From Nocardioides zeae (GTDB lineage: Bacteria; Actinomycetota; Actinomycetes; Propionibacteriales; Nocardioidaceae), in NCBI RefSeq assembly GCF_010686755.1, contig NZ_JAAGXA010000004.1:1-64000 (forward strand): DNA of 64,000 nucleotides. The letters are read 5' to 3'. The position numbers were made by a program, and so were the translations under genes. This document shows, one piece after another, positions 57,411 to 64,000 of this stretch (its first letter is position 1; each line of letters starts with the position of its first letter). The notes beneath the pieces were generated by a model. The model worked only from the letters and a program-made list of their open reading frames with translations. It was not told the origin of the DNA and did no database searches.

Positions 57411-58870
57411 ACAAGCCGATCCGCACCGTGGGCGTGTTCTGCATGCTCCTCTTCATCGCGCTGCTCGCGCAGTCGACGAACCTGCAGTTCTTCCGCTCCG
57501 GCGAGCTCAACGACCGGCCCGAGAACCGTCGTGTGCAGGAGGCCCGCTTCTCGGCCGAGCGCGGCTCGATCCTCGCGGGCGACACGGAGATCGCGCTCAG
57601 CGTCCCCGTGGACGACCGCTACCTCTACCAGCGGCAGTACCCGGTGGCGGCCCCGTACGCGCACATGACCGGATGGTTCTACTTCGGTGGCGCCTCGGGC
57701 CTCGAGCGCTCGCAGAACCGTGTGCTCTCCGGCGACGACCCGAGCCTCTTCGTCAACCAGCTCTCCGACCTGCTCGCCAACCGCAACCCGGCCGGCAGCA
57801 ACGTCGGCCTCACCATCGACCCCGACGTGCAGCAGGTCGCCTACGACCAGCTGGCGGCGCAGGGCGACGACGTGCAGGGCGCCGTCGTGGCCCTCGAGCC
57901 GAGCACGGGGCGGATCCTGGCCTCGGTCTCGCTGCCGACGTTCGACCCCAACCAGCTGGCGCTGCGCGACGTCAACCAGGTCCAGGAGAACTACCAGGCG
58001 CTCTACGACGACGAGGCGAACCCGCTGACCAACCGGGCCGTGGCGACCACCCTGCCGCCAGGCTCCACGTTCAAGCTGGTCACCGCCGCGGCGTACCTGG
58101 AGGACCACCCCGACGTCGACGCGAACACGCAGGTGCCGGGCGGCAGCAGCTACCAGCTGCCGGGCACCCGCACGTCGATCGCGAACGGCGGGCGCTCCTG
58201 CGGCGAGACCACGGTCTCCCTCACCCAGGCGATGGAGCAGTCGTGCAACACGACGTTCCTGCAGCTGGCGGTCGAGGAGGGCCAGGAGGGCATGACCGAG
58301 GTGGCCGACGCCTTCGGGTTCAACGCGGACCCGGCCGAGGACTACCCGGGCACCGCCGCGTCGGCGTACCCGGACAACGCCTCCGACGACCTCCTCGCGA
58401 AGTCGGGCATCGGTCAGCAGGACGTGCGCGCCACGCCGCTGCAGATGGCGATGGTCGCGGCCACGATCGCCAACGACGGCGTGCTGATGGAGCCGTACCT
58501 CATCGACCGCGTCACCTCGCCCGACGGCGAGACCATCACGCGCCACGAGCCGGAGGAGCGGGCCGAGGTCGTCTCCTCGCGCACCGCCGGGATCCTGCAG
58601 GAGCTGATGGTCAACACCGTCGAGCAGGGCACCGCCCGCCAGGCCCGCATCGACGGGGTCGAGGTGGGCGGCAAGACCGGTACGGCGGAGAACTGCGACG
58701 GCTGCCGGCCGTACGCCTGGTTCGTGTCGTACGGCGAGCGCGACGGCCAACAGGTCGCCGTCGCCGTGATGCTGCAGAACGTCTCGCCGAACGTGTCGAT
58801 CTCCGGTGGCGGCCTCGGCGGCCCCATCGCGAAGGCCGTCATGGAGCAGGCACTGGGAGTGGGAGAGTGA
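57407..58870 (+). CDS. pbpA: PbpA, class B penicillin-binding protein
   Basis: A 487-residue transpeptidase partner of RodA. A single N-terminal anchor helix (about 8-25) is followed by a PBP dimer region and the transpeptidase domain: STFK with catalytic Ser220, SCN at 279-281 and KTGT at 423-426. CDGC and SPNVSISGGGLGG near the end are typical of actinobacterial PbpA. The GTG start overlaps rodA; the stop overlaps the pknA start as GTGA. It lacks the lipobox and NTF2 domain of the other class B PBP at 4681. Confidence 0.94.
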   Translation: MNKPIRTVGVFCMLLFIALLAQSTNLQFFRSGELNDRPENRRVQEARFSAERGSILAGDTEIALSVPVDDRYLYQRQYPVAAPYAHMTGWFYFGGASGLERSQNRVLSGDDPSLFVNQLSDLLANRNPAGSNVGLTIDPDVQQVAYDQLAAQGDDVQGAVVALEPSTGRILASVSLPTFDPNQLALRDVNQVQENYQALYDDEANPLTNRAVATTLPPGSTFKLVTAAAYLEDHPDVDANTQVPGGSSYQLPGTRTSIANGGRSCGETTVSLTQAMEQSCNTTFLQLAVEEGQEGMTEVADAFGFNADPAEDYPGTAASAYPDNASDDLLAKSGIGQQDVRATPLQMAMVAATIANDGVLMEPYLIDRVTSPDGETITRHEPEERAEVVSSRTAGILQELMVNTVEQGTARQARIDGVEVGGKTGTAENCDGCRPYAWFVSYGERDGQQVAVAVMLQNVSPNVSISGGGLGGPIAKAVMEQALGVGE

Positions 58871-60405
58871 CGATGGACCCGAACAACCCCGAGCGCTTCG
58901 CCGACGACGCGCGCCGCTACCGCCTCGACGCGCGCGTCGCGACCGGCGGCATGGGGGAGGTGTGGCGCGCGACCGACACCGTGCTCGGCCGTGTCGTCGC
59001 GGTCAAGATCCTCAAGGCCGAGTACGCCGACGACCCCACCTTCCGCGGACGCTTCGAGACCGAGGCACGCAACGCCGCGGCGCTGTTCCACCCCAACGTC
59101 GCGGGCATCTTCGACTTCGGCCAGTCGGCGACGTCCGACGGGTCGGGCTCGACGCGGCCGTACCTCGTCATGGAGCTCGTCGACGGCCAGCCGCTCTCGG
59201 CGCTGCTGCGTCCCGACCAGCCGATGGACCCGGCGATCGTCGTCGACATCATGGCCCAGGCCGCCGACGGCATCGGCGCCGCGCACCGCGCCGGCATCGT
59301 GCACCGCGACGTGAAGCCCGCGAACCTGCTGGTCACGCCGGACCGCACGGTCAAGATCACCGACTTCGGCATCGCGCGCGCCGCCGACGGGCTCGCGCTC
59401 ACCCAGACCGGCATGGTCATGGGCACGCCGCAGTACATCTCGCCCGAGCAGGCGCAGGGCATGACGGCCGGACCGGCCGCCGACGTCTACTCGCTCGGCG
59501 TCGTCGCCTTCGAGTGCCTCGCCGGCCGCCGTCCCTTCGTCGCGGAGACGGCCGTGGCCACCGCGCTGGCCCACCTCCGCGACCCCGTGCCCGACCTGCC
59601 GGGGAACGTGCCGCCGGGGCTCGCGAGCGTCGTACGGCGCGCGATGGCCAAGAAGCCGGAGGAGCGGTTCGCCGACGGGGCGGAGCTCGCGCGCGCCCTG
59701 CGCGACCCCTCGTCAGTTGCCGCGCCCGCCGCAGCGGCGGAGCCCGCCCCCACCCAGGCCACGCAGGTGCTCGGGGGTGCAGCGGTCCCGGCCGCCGCGG
59801 CCGCCGCCACCGCGTTCCCGCCCACCGGGGCCGCGGCCGTCGTCACCGAGGAGACGACCGAGCCCGCCGGTGCCGACGAGCCCCGCAAGACGCCGGTGCT
59901 GCCGTGGGTGGCGGGCATCCTCGCGCTGCTGCTCGTCGCCGCGCTCGTCTGGATCTTCGTCGCGACGAGCGGCGGGGACGACGACGACCCGGCTGCGCCG
60001 CCCAGCGAGACCTCGTCCGCCCCGCCGACCAGCTCGGCGACCACGGAGACGACCACCTCGGAGCCCACGAGCGAGACCACCTCGGCGGAGCCGGAGACGT
60101 TCGACCTCGACGTGGACTCCTACCGGGGTCGCAACATCAACGAGGTGCGCGACGAGCTGCGCGACCAGTTCGGCCTCGAGGTCACGCGGGACGAGGTCGA
60201 GAACGACGGCTCGCAGGTGCCCAACACGGTCAGCGAGATCAGCCCGTCGACGGGCCTGACCGCGGGCGACTCGGTGACCGTCCAGTTCTGGGGCCCCGAG
60301 CCGTCCCCGGAGCCCACGGAGACCCAGCCCACGGAGACCCAGCCGACCGAGACCGAGCCGACCCTGCCCGTCCCGACCGACACCGCCACGACCGAAGCAC
60401 CGTGA
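58867..60405 (+). CDS. pknA: PknA-type Ser/Thr kinase with C-terminal PASTA-like domain
   Basis: A 512-residue kinase. The catalytic domain (about 15-275) has GGMGEVW, AVKILK, HRDVKPANLL with catalytic Asp148, DFGIA and PQYISPEQA. A Pro/Ala-rich linker leads to a transmembrane helix (about 343-365), then an extracellular PASTA-like region (about 417-475, GRNINEVRDELRDQFGLEV) and a Pro/Thr tail with TETQPTETQPTETEPT repeats. Canonical PknA has no PASTA domain, so this one differs. GTG at 58867 overlaps pbpA; ATG at 58873 would fit as well. Confidence 0.93.
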   Translation: MTMDPNNPERFADDARRYRLDARVATGGMGEVWRATDTVLGRVVAVKILKAEYADDPTFRGRFETEARNAAALFHPNVAGIFDFGQSATSDGSGSTRPYLVMELVDGQPLSALLRPDQPMDPAIVVDIMAQAADGIGAAHRAGIVHRDVKPANLLVTPDRTVKITDFGIARAADGLALTQTGMVMGTPQYISPEQAQGMTAGPAADVYSLGVVAFECLAGRRPFVAETAVATALAHLRDPVPDLPGNVPPGLASVVRRAMAKKPEERFADGAELARALRDPSSVAAPAAAAEPAPTQATQVLGGAAVPAAAAAATAFPPTGAAAVVTEETTEPAGADEPRKTPVLPWVAGILALLLVAALVWIFVATSGGDDDDPAAPPSETSSAPPTSSATTETTTSEPTSETTSAEPETFDLDVDSYRGRNINEVRDELRDQFGLEVTRDEVENDGSQVPNTVSEISPSTGLTAGDSVTVQFWGPEPSPEPTETQPTETQPTETEPTLPVPTDTATTEAP

Positions 60406-60473
60406 GGAAGCCGGACCGTGTCTGACCCGAGGTACTCGCCCCCGCGCCCCGCGGCGGGCCCGGAGGGAGAGCG

Positions 60474-62237
60474 ATGACGGACGCCGACAGCCCGACCCTG
60501 GTGGGCGGGCGCTACGAGCTCGGTGGGCTGCTGGGCCGTGGCGGCATGGCCGAGGTGCGCAAGGGCACCGACACGCGGCTCGGCCGCGTCGTGGCCGTGA
60601 AGCGCCTGCGCACCGACCTGGCGAGCGACGCGACCTTCCAGGCGCGCTTCCGCCGCGAGGCACAGTCGTCGGCCTCGCTCAACCACCCCTCGATCGTGTC
60701 GACCTACGACACGGGCGAGGAGATCTCCGACGACGGCGTCGCGCAGCCGTACATCGTCATGGAGTTCGTGGCGGGCCGCACGCTGCGCGACGTGCTCCAC
60801 GAGGGGCGCAAGATCCTCCCGGAGCGCGCGCTGGAGATCACGAGCGGCGTGCTGTCGGCGCTCGACTACAGCCACCGCGCCGGCATCATCCACCGCGACA
60901 TCAAGCCCGGGAACGTCATGCTCACCCCGAGCGGCGACGTGAAGGTGATGGACTTCGGCATCGCCCGCGCCATCTCCGAGGCCTCGTCGACGATGACGCA
61001 GACGGCCGCGGTCGTCGGCACGGCCCAGTACCTCTCGCCCGAGCAGGCCCGCGGCGAGGTCGTGGACTCCCGCTCCGACGTCTACTCGGCCGGCTGCCTG
61101 CTCTACGAGCTGCTCACGGGTCGGCCGCCGTTCGTGGGCGACTCCCCCGTCGCGGTGGCCTACCAGCACGTGCGGGAGCAGGCGCAGCGTCCCTCCGAGC
61201 TCGACCCGACGCTGGCGCCCGAGATCGACCAGATCGTCATGAAGTCGCTCGCCAAGCGCGTCGAGGACCGCTACCAGAGCGCCGCGCAGATGCGCAGCGA
61301 CATCGAGCGCTACCTCGCGGGCCGGCCCGTGCAGGCCCCGGTCATCCCCGACGAGGCCGAGCAGCCGACCGCGGGCGCGACCCCCGCCGTACCCCCGCCG
61401 ACGCGGCGCGTGCCCGAGACGGCCGCCCCGGAGCGCGGGCCACGACGCGGGCCGTGGATCGCGGCCATCGTCGCGCTCCTCGTGGCGCTGCTCCTCGTGG
61501 CGGTGTGGTTCGTCAACCGGGTCGACCTCTTCGAGGACCCGCCCACCGACAAGGCCATCCCGAACGTGGCGGGCGAGACCCAGGACGTCGCCCGCACGGA
61601 GCTGGCGGACGCCGGCTTCCGCGTCGCCGGCCAGGTGGAGTCGCAGACCAGCGACACCGTCGAGGAGGGGCTCGTGATCGGCACGGACCCGTCGGGCGAC
61701 ACCTTCGCGGACCCCGGCACGACGATCACCCTCATCGTCTCCACGGGCCCGGAGACGGTGATGCTGCCCGACGTCACGGGCGACACGTGCGACGAGGCGC
61801 TGGCGCAGCTCGCCGAGTTCGACGCACGGTGCGAGGACGTCCCCTCCGACGAGGAGAAGGGCACCGTCGTCGCGATGGACCCCGAGGGCGGCAACGGCGG
61901 CGAGTTCGCCCCCGGCACCGTCGTCACGCTGCAGGTCTCGCTGGGCCCGAAGCAGGTGCCGAACGTCGTGGGGTCCACCCGCACCGAGGCCGAGGCCGCC
62001 ATCCGCGCCCAGGGCTTCGAGCCCGACGCCATCCCCACGGAGGACCGGACGAAGGCGTTCGGCGAGGTCGTGCGCCAGTCCCCGGCCGAGGGCCGCACCC
62101 TCCGCCAGGGCGACACGGTGACGATCGTCTACAACACCTACCGGGCACCCGAGCCGCCCCCGGAGACGACCGAGCCGCCGGCGACCGATCCCCCGACCAC
62201 CGAGGAGCCCGATCCCGGCGGCGGACTGATCCCGTAG
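60474..62237 (+). CDS. pknB: PknB, Ser/Thr kinase with three PASTA domains
   Basis: A 587-residue kinase. The cytosolic domain (about 12-275) has GRGGMAEV, AVKRLR, HRDIKPGNVML with catalytic Asp142, DFGIARAI and TAQYLSPEQA, with an activation loop containing SSTMTQTAAVVGT for autophosphorylation. The helix is at about 327-350. Three PASTA units follow (about 358-425, 427-495 and 496-560; IPNVAGET, LPDVTGDT and VPNVVGST), which bind muropeptides or lipid II. A Pro/Thr tail ends it. A 68-base gap separates it from pknA. M. tuberculosis PknB has four PASTA domains. Confidence 0.95.
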   Translation: MTDADSPTLVGGRYELGGLLGRGGMAEVRKGTDTRLGRVVAVKRLRTDLASDATFQARFRREAQSSASLNHPSIVSTYDTGEEISDDGVAQPYIVMEFVAGRTLRDVLHEGRKILPERALEITSGVLSALDYSHRAGIIHRDIKPGNVMLTPSGDVKVMDFGIARAISEASSTMTQTAAVVGTAQYLSPEQARGEVVDSRSDVYSAGCLLYELLTGRPPFVGDSPVAVAYQHVREQAQRPSELDPTLAPEIDQIVMKSLAKRVEDRYQSAAQMRSDIERYLAGRPVQAPVIPDEAEQPTAGATPAVPPPTRRVPETAAPERGPRRGPWIAAIVALLVALLLVAVWFVNRVDLFEDPPTDKAIPNVAGETQDVARTELADAGFRVAGQVESQTSDTVEEGLVIGTDPSGDTFADPGTTITLIVSTGPETVMLPDVTGDTCDEALAQLAEFDARCEDVPSDEEKGTVVAMDPEGGNGGEFAPGTVVTLQVSLGPKQVPNVVGSTRTEAEAAIRAQGFEPDAIPTEDRTKAFGEVVRQSPAEGRTLRQGDTVTIVYNTYRAPEPPPETTEPPATDPPTTEEPDPGGGLIP

Positions 62238-62238
62238 C

Positions 62239-62279
62239 GCACGCGAGCCCCCCGCCCGATCCGGGCGGGGGGCTCGTGC
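62239..62279. terminator. bidirectional terminator hairpin after pknB
   Basis: GCACG-C-GAGCCCCCCGCCCG pairs with CGGGCGGGGGGCTCGTGC, with one bulged base and an AT-loop, between the pknB and DUF881 stops. Confidence 0.8.
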
Positions 62280-62312
62280 GTGGGCGGCCCAGCGGCGTAC
62301 CGGGGTGGGAGG

Positions 62313-63089
62313 TCAGTCGAGCGGCTCGGCGAGCTGGACGTCGAGGAGGCCGCGGTACTCGCTCGCGACGAGGTCGTCGTCCTCCTCCATCTCCCAACCG
62401 ACGGCGATGCGCGGGTCGGCGGCCTGCTCGCGGTAGGTGTCGATGGTGGGGTCGCCGTCGATCGCGGTCTCGAGGGTGCTCGGGTCGCCGATCGCGGAGA
62501 TGACGTACGGCTGCGGGTAGGCGATGCCCTGGAGCAGGATCGCGTTGCCCTGGCACTTGATGCCCGTCGTGGTGACGATGCGCTGGCCCTGGATGGTGAT
62601 GGCCTCCGCACCGCCCGCCCAGAGGGCGTTGACGACCGTCTGGATGTCCTGCTGGTGCACGACGTGGAGGTTCTGGTTGAGGTCGGAGGACTCCCGCACC
62701 GACAGGGGCGCGTCGCTCAGGGTGATCGTGACGCCCGCGCCGGCCACCTCGGTGAGACCCGCCGGGGCCCGCAGGGAGTCCACCTGGCTCTGCAGGTCGT
62801 CGACCTGGGCGTCGCCGAGCCCCTCGGAGAGCTCCTGGACCTCCTGGTCGAGGTCGTTGACCCGCTCCGTCAGCGCCTCCGCCTGCGCGGCCTCGTTGCT
62901 GACGAGGCCGGCCAGGTCCTGGTAGCGCCCCGGACGGAGGTCCGTGCCGTCGCTGCTGAGGGCGCTCGTGACGAACAGTCCGCCCGAGAGCAGCAGCACC
63001 ACCGGCGTGCCCCAGCGCCACGACCGGGACCGCGCGCGCGGAGGGCGCGGCGCGTCGCTCGGCGGGCTCGGGTGAGGACCGGGGGGCAC
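62313..63089 (-). CDS. DUF881-family protein
   Basis: A 258-residue membrane-anchored protein. A Pro-rich, basic cytosolic start, one helix (about 26-45), a coiled-coil (about 62-105; RVNDLDQEVQELSEGLGDA) and then the DUF881 domain (LTEVAGAGVTITLSD, DIQTVVNALWAGGAEAITIQGQRI, IGDPSTLETAI). Members are found beside crgA and pknB in actinobacteria and appear in division, but no function is settled. GTG at 63089 follows a TAGCGT element by 7 bases. It is convergent with pknB and divergent from crgA. Confidence 0.88.
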   Translation of the reverse strand: MPPGPHPSPPSDAPRPPRARSRSWRWGTPVVLLLSGGLFVTSALSSDGTDLRPGRYQDLAGLVSNEAAQAEALTERVNDLDQEVQELSEGLGDAQVDDLQSQVDSLRAPAGLTEVAGAGVTITLSDAPLSVRESSDLNQNLHVVHQQDIQTVVNALWAGGAEAITIQGQRIVTTTGIKCQGNAILLQGIAYPQPYVISAIGDPSTLETAIDGDPTIDTYREQAADPRIAVGWEMEEDDDLVASEYRGLLDVQLAEPLD

Positions 63090-63096
63090 GGCGACT

Positions 63097-63102
63097 ACGC
63101 TA
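63097..63102 (-). promoter_or_regulatory. -10 element TAGCGT, leaderless DUF881 gene
   Basis: TAGCGT on the minus strand ends 7 bases before the GTG at 63089. Confidence 0.5.
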
Positions 63103-63152
63103 GCCCGCGGCGTGCGAACCTGCACGACCGCGTCGTTCGGCGAGGAGATGTC

Positions 63153-63785
63153 GTGAGCAAGTCCCAGTCCGATCCCGAGAGCACCTCGGAGACGTCGAAG
63201 ACCACGGGCACGTCGAAGGCGTCCGCCCAGGAGTCGAAGGCGTCCGCCAAGGAGTCGAAGGCGTCCGCCAAGGACGGGACGCCCGCGAAGGCGACGGCTG
63301 CCGGTGGGCTGCGCGGTCGCCTGCAGAGCCGCCGCGACCCGCTCGCCGGGGAACGTCCGCCGCTGCTCAGCGTGCGCTTCGTGCTCATGGTGCTGCTCGT
63401 CGTCGCCGGCATCGCGTGGATCGCGCTCACCTGGCGGTCCCTCGGCCTCGACACGTTCGACGAGTGGAGCCTGATCCCCGACGGCGAGCAGCCGCGGCGC
63501 TGGGTCTGGGAGCTCGGGCTGTGGAACTACGCGATCGGCTTCGGCGCGATCCTGCTCGGCCTCATCGTCGGCGCGCACCCCTCCACCCCGCTCGGCCGCG
63601 GCAACGGCGTCGTCGTCGGCATGCTCGCCTGCTTCGGCATCGGCCTGCTGTGGATCTGCACCTTCTACCTGTTCGCCGACGACATCTCGTCGATCTGGGT
63701 CTTCGGCGCCCTCGGCCAGTGGAACCTCGTCGTCGGCATCGCGTTCATGGCGGTGGGGTTCTCCTACGCCACCAAGTGGGAGTAG
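63153..63785 (+). CDS. crgA: CrgA-like cell division protein, tandemly duplicated
   Basis: A 210-residue membrane protein, about twice the usual CrgA length. Residues 1-60 are Lys/Ser/Ala-rich with a repeated SKASAKE motif. Two CrgA-like units follow: first LLSVRFVLMVLLVVAGIAWI (about 71-90) plus LGLWNYAIGFGAILLGLIVG (about 120-139), then VVVGMLACFGIGLLWICTFY (about 150-169) plus LGQWNLVVGIAFMAVGFSYA (about 187-206). CrgA localises at the septum and recruits FtsI and CwsA. GAGGAG is 6 bases before the GTG start. Downstream are a terminator and a triple-hairpin module. Confidence 0.82.
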   Translation: MSKSQSDPESTSETSKTTGTSKASAQESKASAKESKASAKDGTPAKATAAGGLRGRLQSRRDPLAGERPPLLSVRFVLMVLLVVAGIAWIALTWRSLGLDTFDEWSLIPDGEQPRRWVWELGLWNYAIGFGAILLGLIVGAHPSTPLGRGNGVVVGMLACFGIGLLWICTFYLFADDISSIWVFGALGQWNLVVGIAFMAVGFSYATKWE

Positions 63786-63802
63786 CCCACCCCGCTCACG
63801 CC

Positions 63803-63835
63803 ACGACGCCGGCCCGCACCGCGGGCCGGCGTCGT
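63803..63835. terminator. terminator hairpin after crgA
   Basis: ACGACGCCGGCCCGC pairs perfectly with GCGGGCCGGCGTCGT around a 3-base loop, 17 bases past the stop, followed by TCGTATTT, one of the few T-rich tails in this GC-rich window. Confidence 0.85.
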
Positions 63836-63870
63836 TCGTATTTCCGCCCCTTGTGGAGGGTGGGCGGGCC

Positions 63871-63966
63871 GACACTTTCCCCGGTCGACCGGGGAAGGTG
63901 TCGCTTCGACCATCAATGTTGATGCGCGAAGCGGCGTGTTCCCCGGTCGACCGGGGAACATGCCGC
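63871..63966. repeat. GTCGAC-type triple-palindrome module, copy A4
   Basis: Three hairpins: 63871-63902 (TTCCCCGGTCGACCGGGGAA core, near-perfect), 63902-63933 (CGCTTCG with CGAAGCG and CATCAATGTTGATG inside) and 63931-63966 (GCGGC-TTCCCCGGTCGACCGGGGAA-GCCGC, nearly perfect). It directly precedes the DnaA-box-like sequence. Confidence 0.85.
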
Positions 63967-63970
63967 CCGG

Positions 63971-63992
63971 TTATCCACAGGAGTTATCCACA
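63971..63992. other. two DnaA-box sequences
   Basis: TTATCCACA occurs twice, at 63971-63979 and 63984-63992, directly repeated 13 bases apart. Both equal the strict consensus DnaA box. They lie at the window edge, so the rest of any cluster cannot be seen. Confidence 0.7.
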
Positions 63993-64000
63993 GTGTGGAG

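Overview
The window is a very GC-rich (roughly three quarters G+C), densely coded chromosome segment of an actinobacterium, most likely a member of the Nocardioidaceae (Nocardioides-like). The strongest evidence is the right end (52.8-64 kb): a tRNA-Leu(CAG) followed by fhaA-fhaB-pstP-rodA-pbpA-pknA-pknB, then a DUF881 gene and crgA, the conserved block that lies close to oriC in actinobacteria. Two DnaA-box sequences sit in the last 30 bases. GTG starts are common, and at least eleven genes have an xAnnnT -10 element 6-8 bases before the start codon, indicating leaderless transcripts.

Left to right: a truncated IS481-type transposase (3-260); a FAD monooxygenase, an SDR, a histidine phosphatase and an APH-type kinase; a lipoprotein-type class B penicillin-binding protein; a 1512-residue wall-surface protein; an AbiEi/DUF559-like protein bracketed by hairpin repeats; ilvA with two small membrane-protein genes; an HSL-type esterase; a 1296-residue HtaA/Ig-repeat protein next to a neocarzinostatin-fold secreted protein with a DtxR/IdeR-type iron box; a PP2C phosphatase; a PfkB kinase; and two unrelated soluble or lipoprotein genes (11-24 kb).

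The middle (24-43 kb) holds an MpaB-type oxygenase divergent from a TetR regulator, two convergent groups of type VII (ESX/WXG100) substrate-like genes (26.5-31.5 kb, no secretion machinery in the window), transporters (GAP family, TauE/SafE, CPA1 antiporter, DrrAB-type ABC exporter, CDF zinc exporter with an ArsR regulator), an NmrA/HxlR divergent pair, pirin, and an ECF sigma factor whose predicted promoter element also lies before two VOC genes.

At 42.9-47.9 kb there is an unusual cluster: a tight four-gene operon (histidine kinase, pyruvoyl-dependent arginine decarboxylase, GNAT-like protein, single-domain response regulator) divergent from a glutaminase-STAS gene. Both metabolic enzymes consume protons or release ammonia, so I read this as a candidate acid-response module. 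At 48.7-51.7 kb a three-gene operon encodes a small ESX-like protein, a WXG-like protein with a C-terminal papain/C39-like protease domain, and a lipoprotein.

Three families of long intergenic palindromes recur across the window: a GTCGAC-centred triple-hairpin module (four sites), a 72-nt palindrome (two sites), and a 45-47-nt hairpin class with a TTTCCG loop (five sites). Most sit at convergent gene ends. No rRNA, CRISPR array or prophage was seen, and no gene-free stretch exceeds 300 bases (the largest, 52946-53167, is the fhaA leader).
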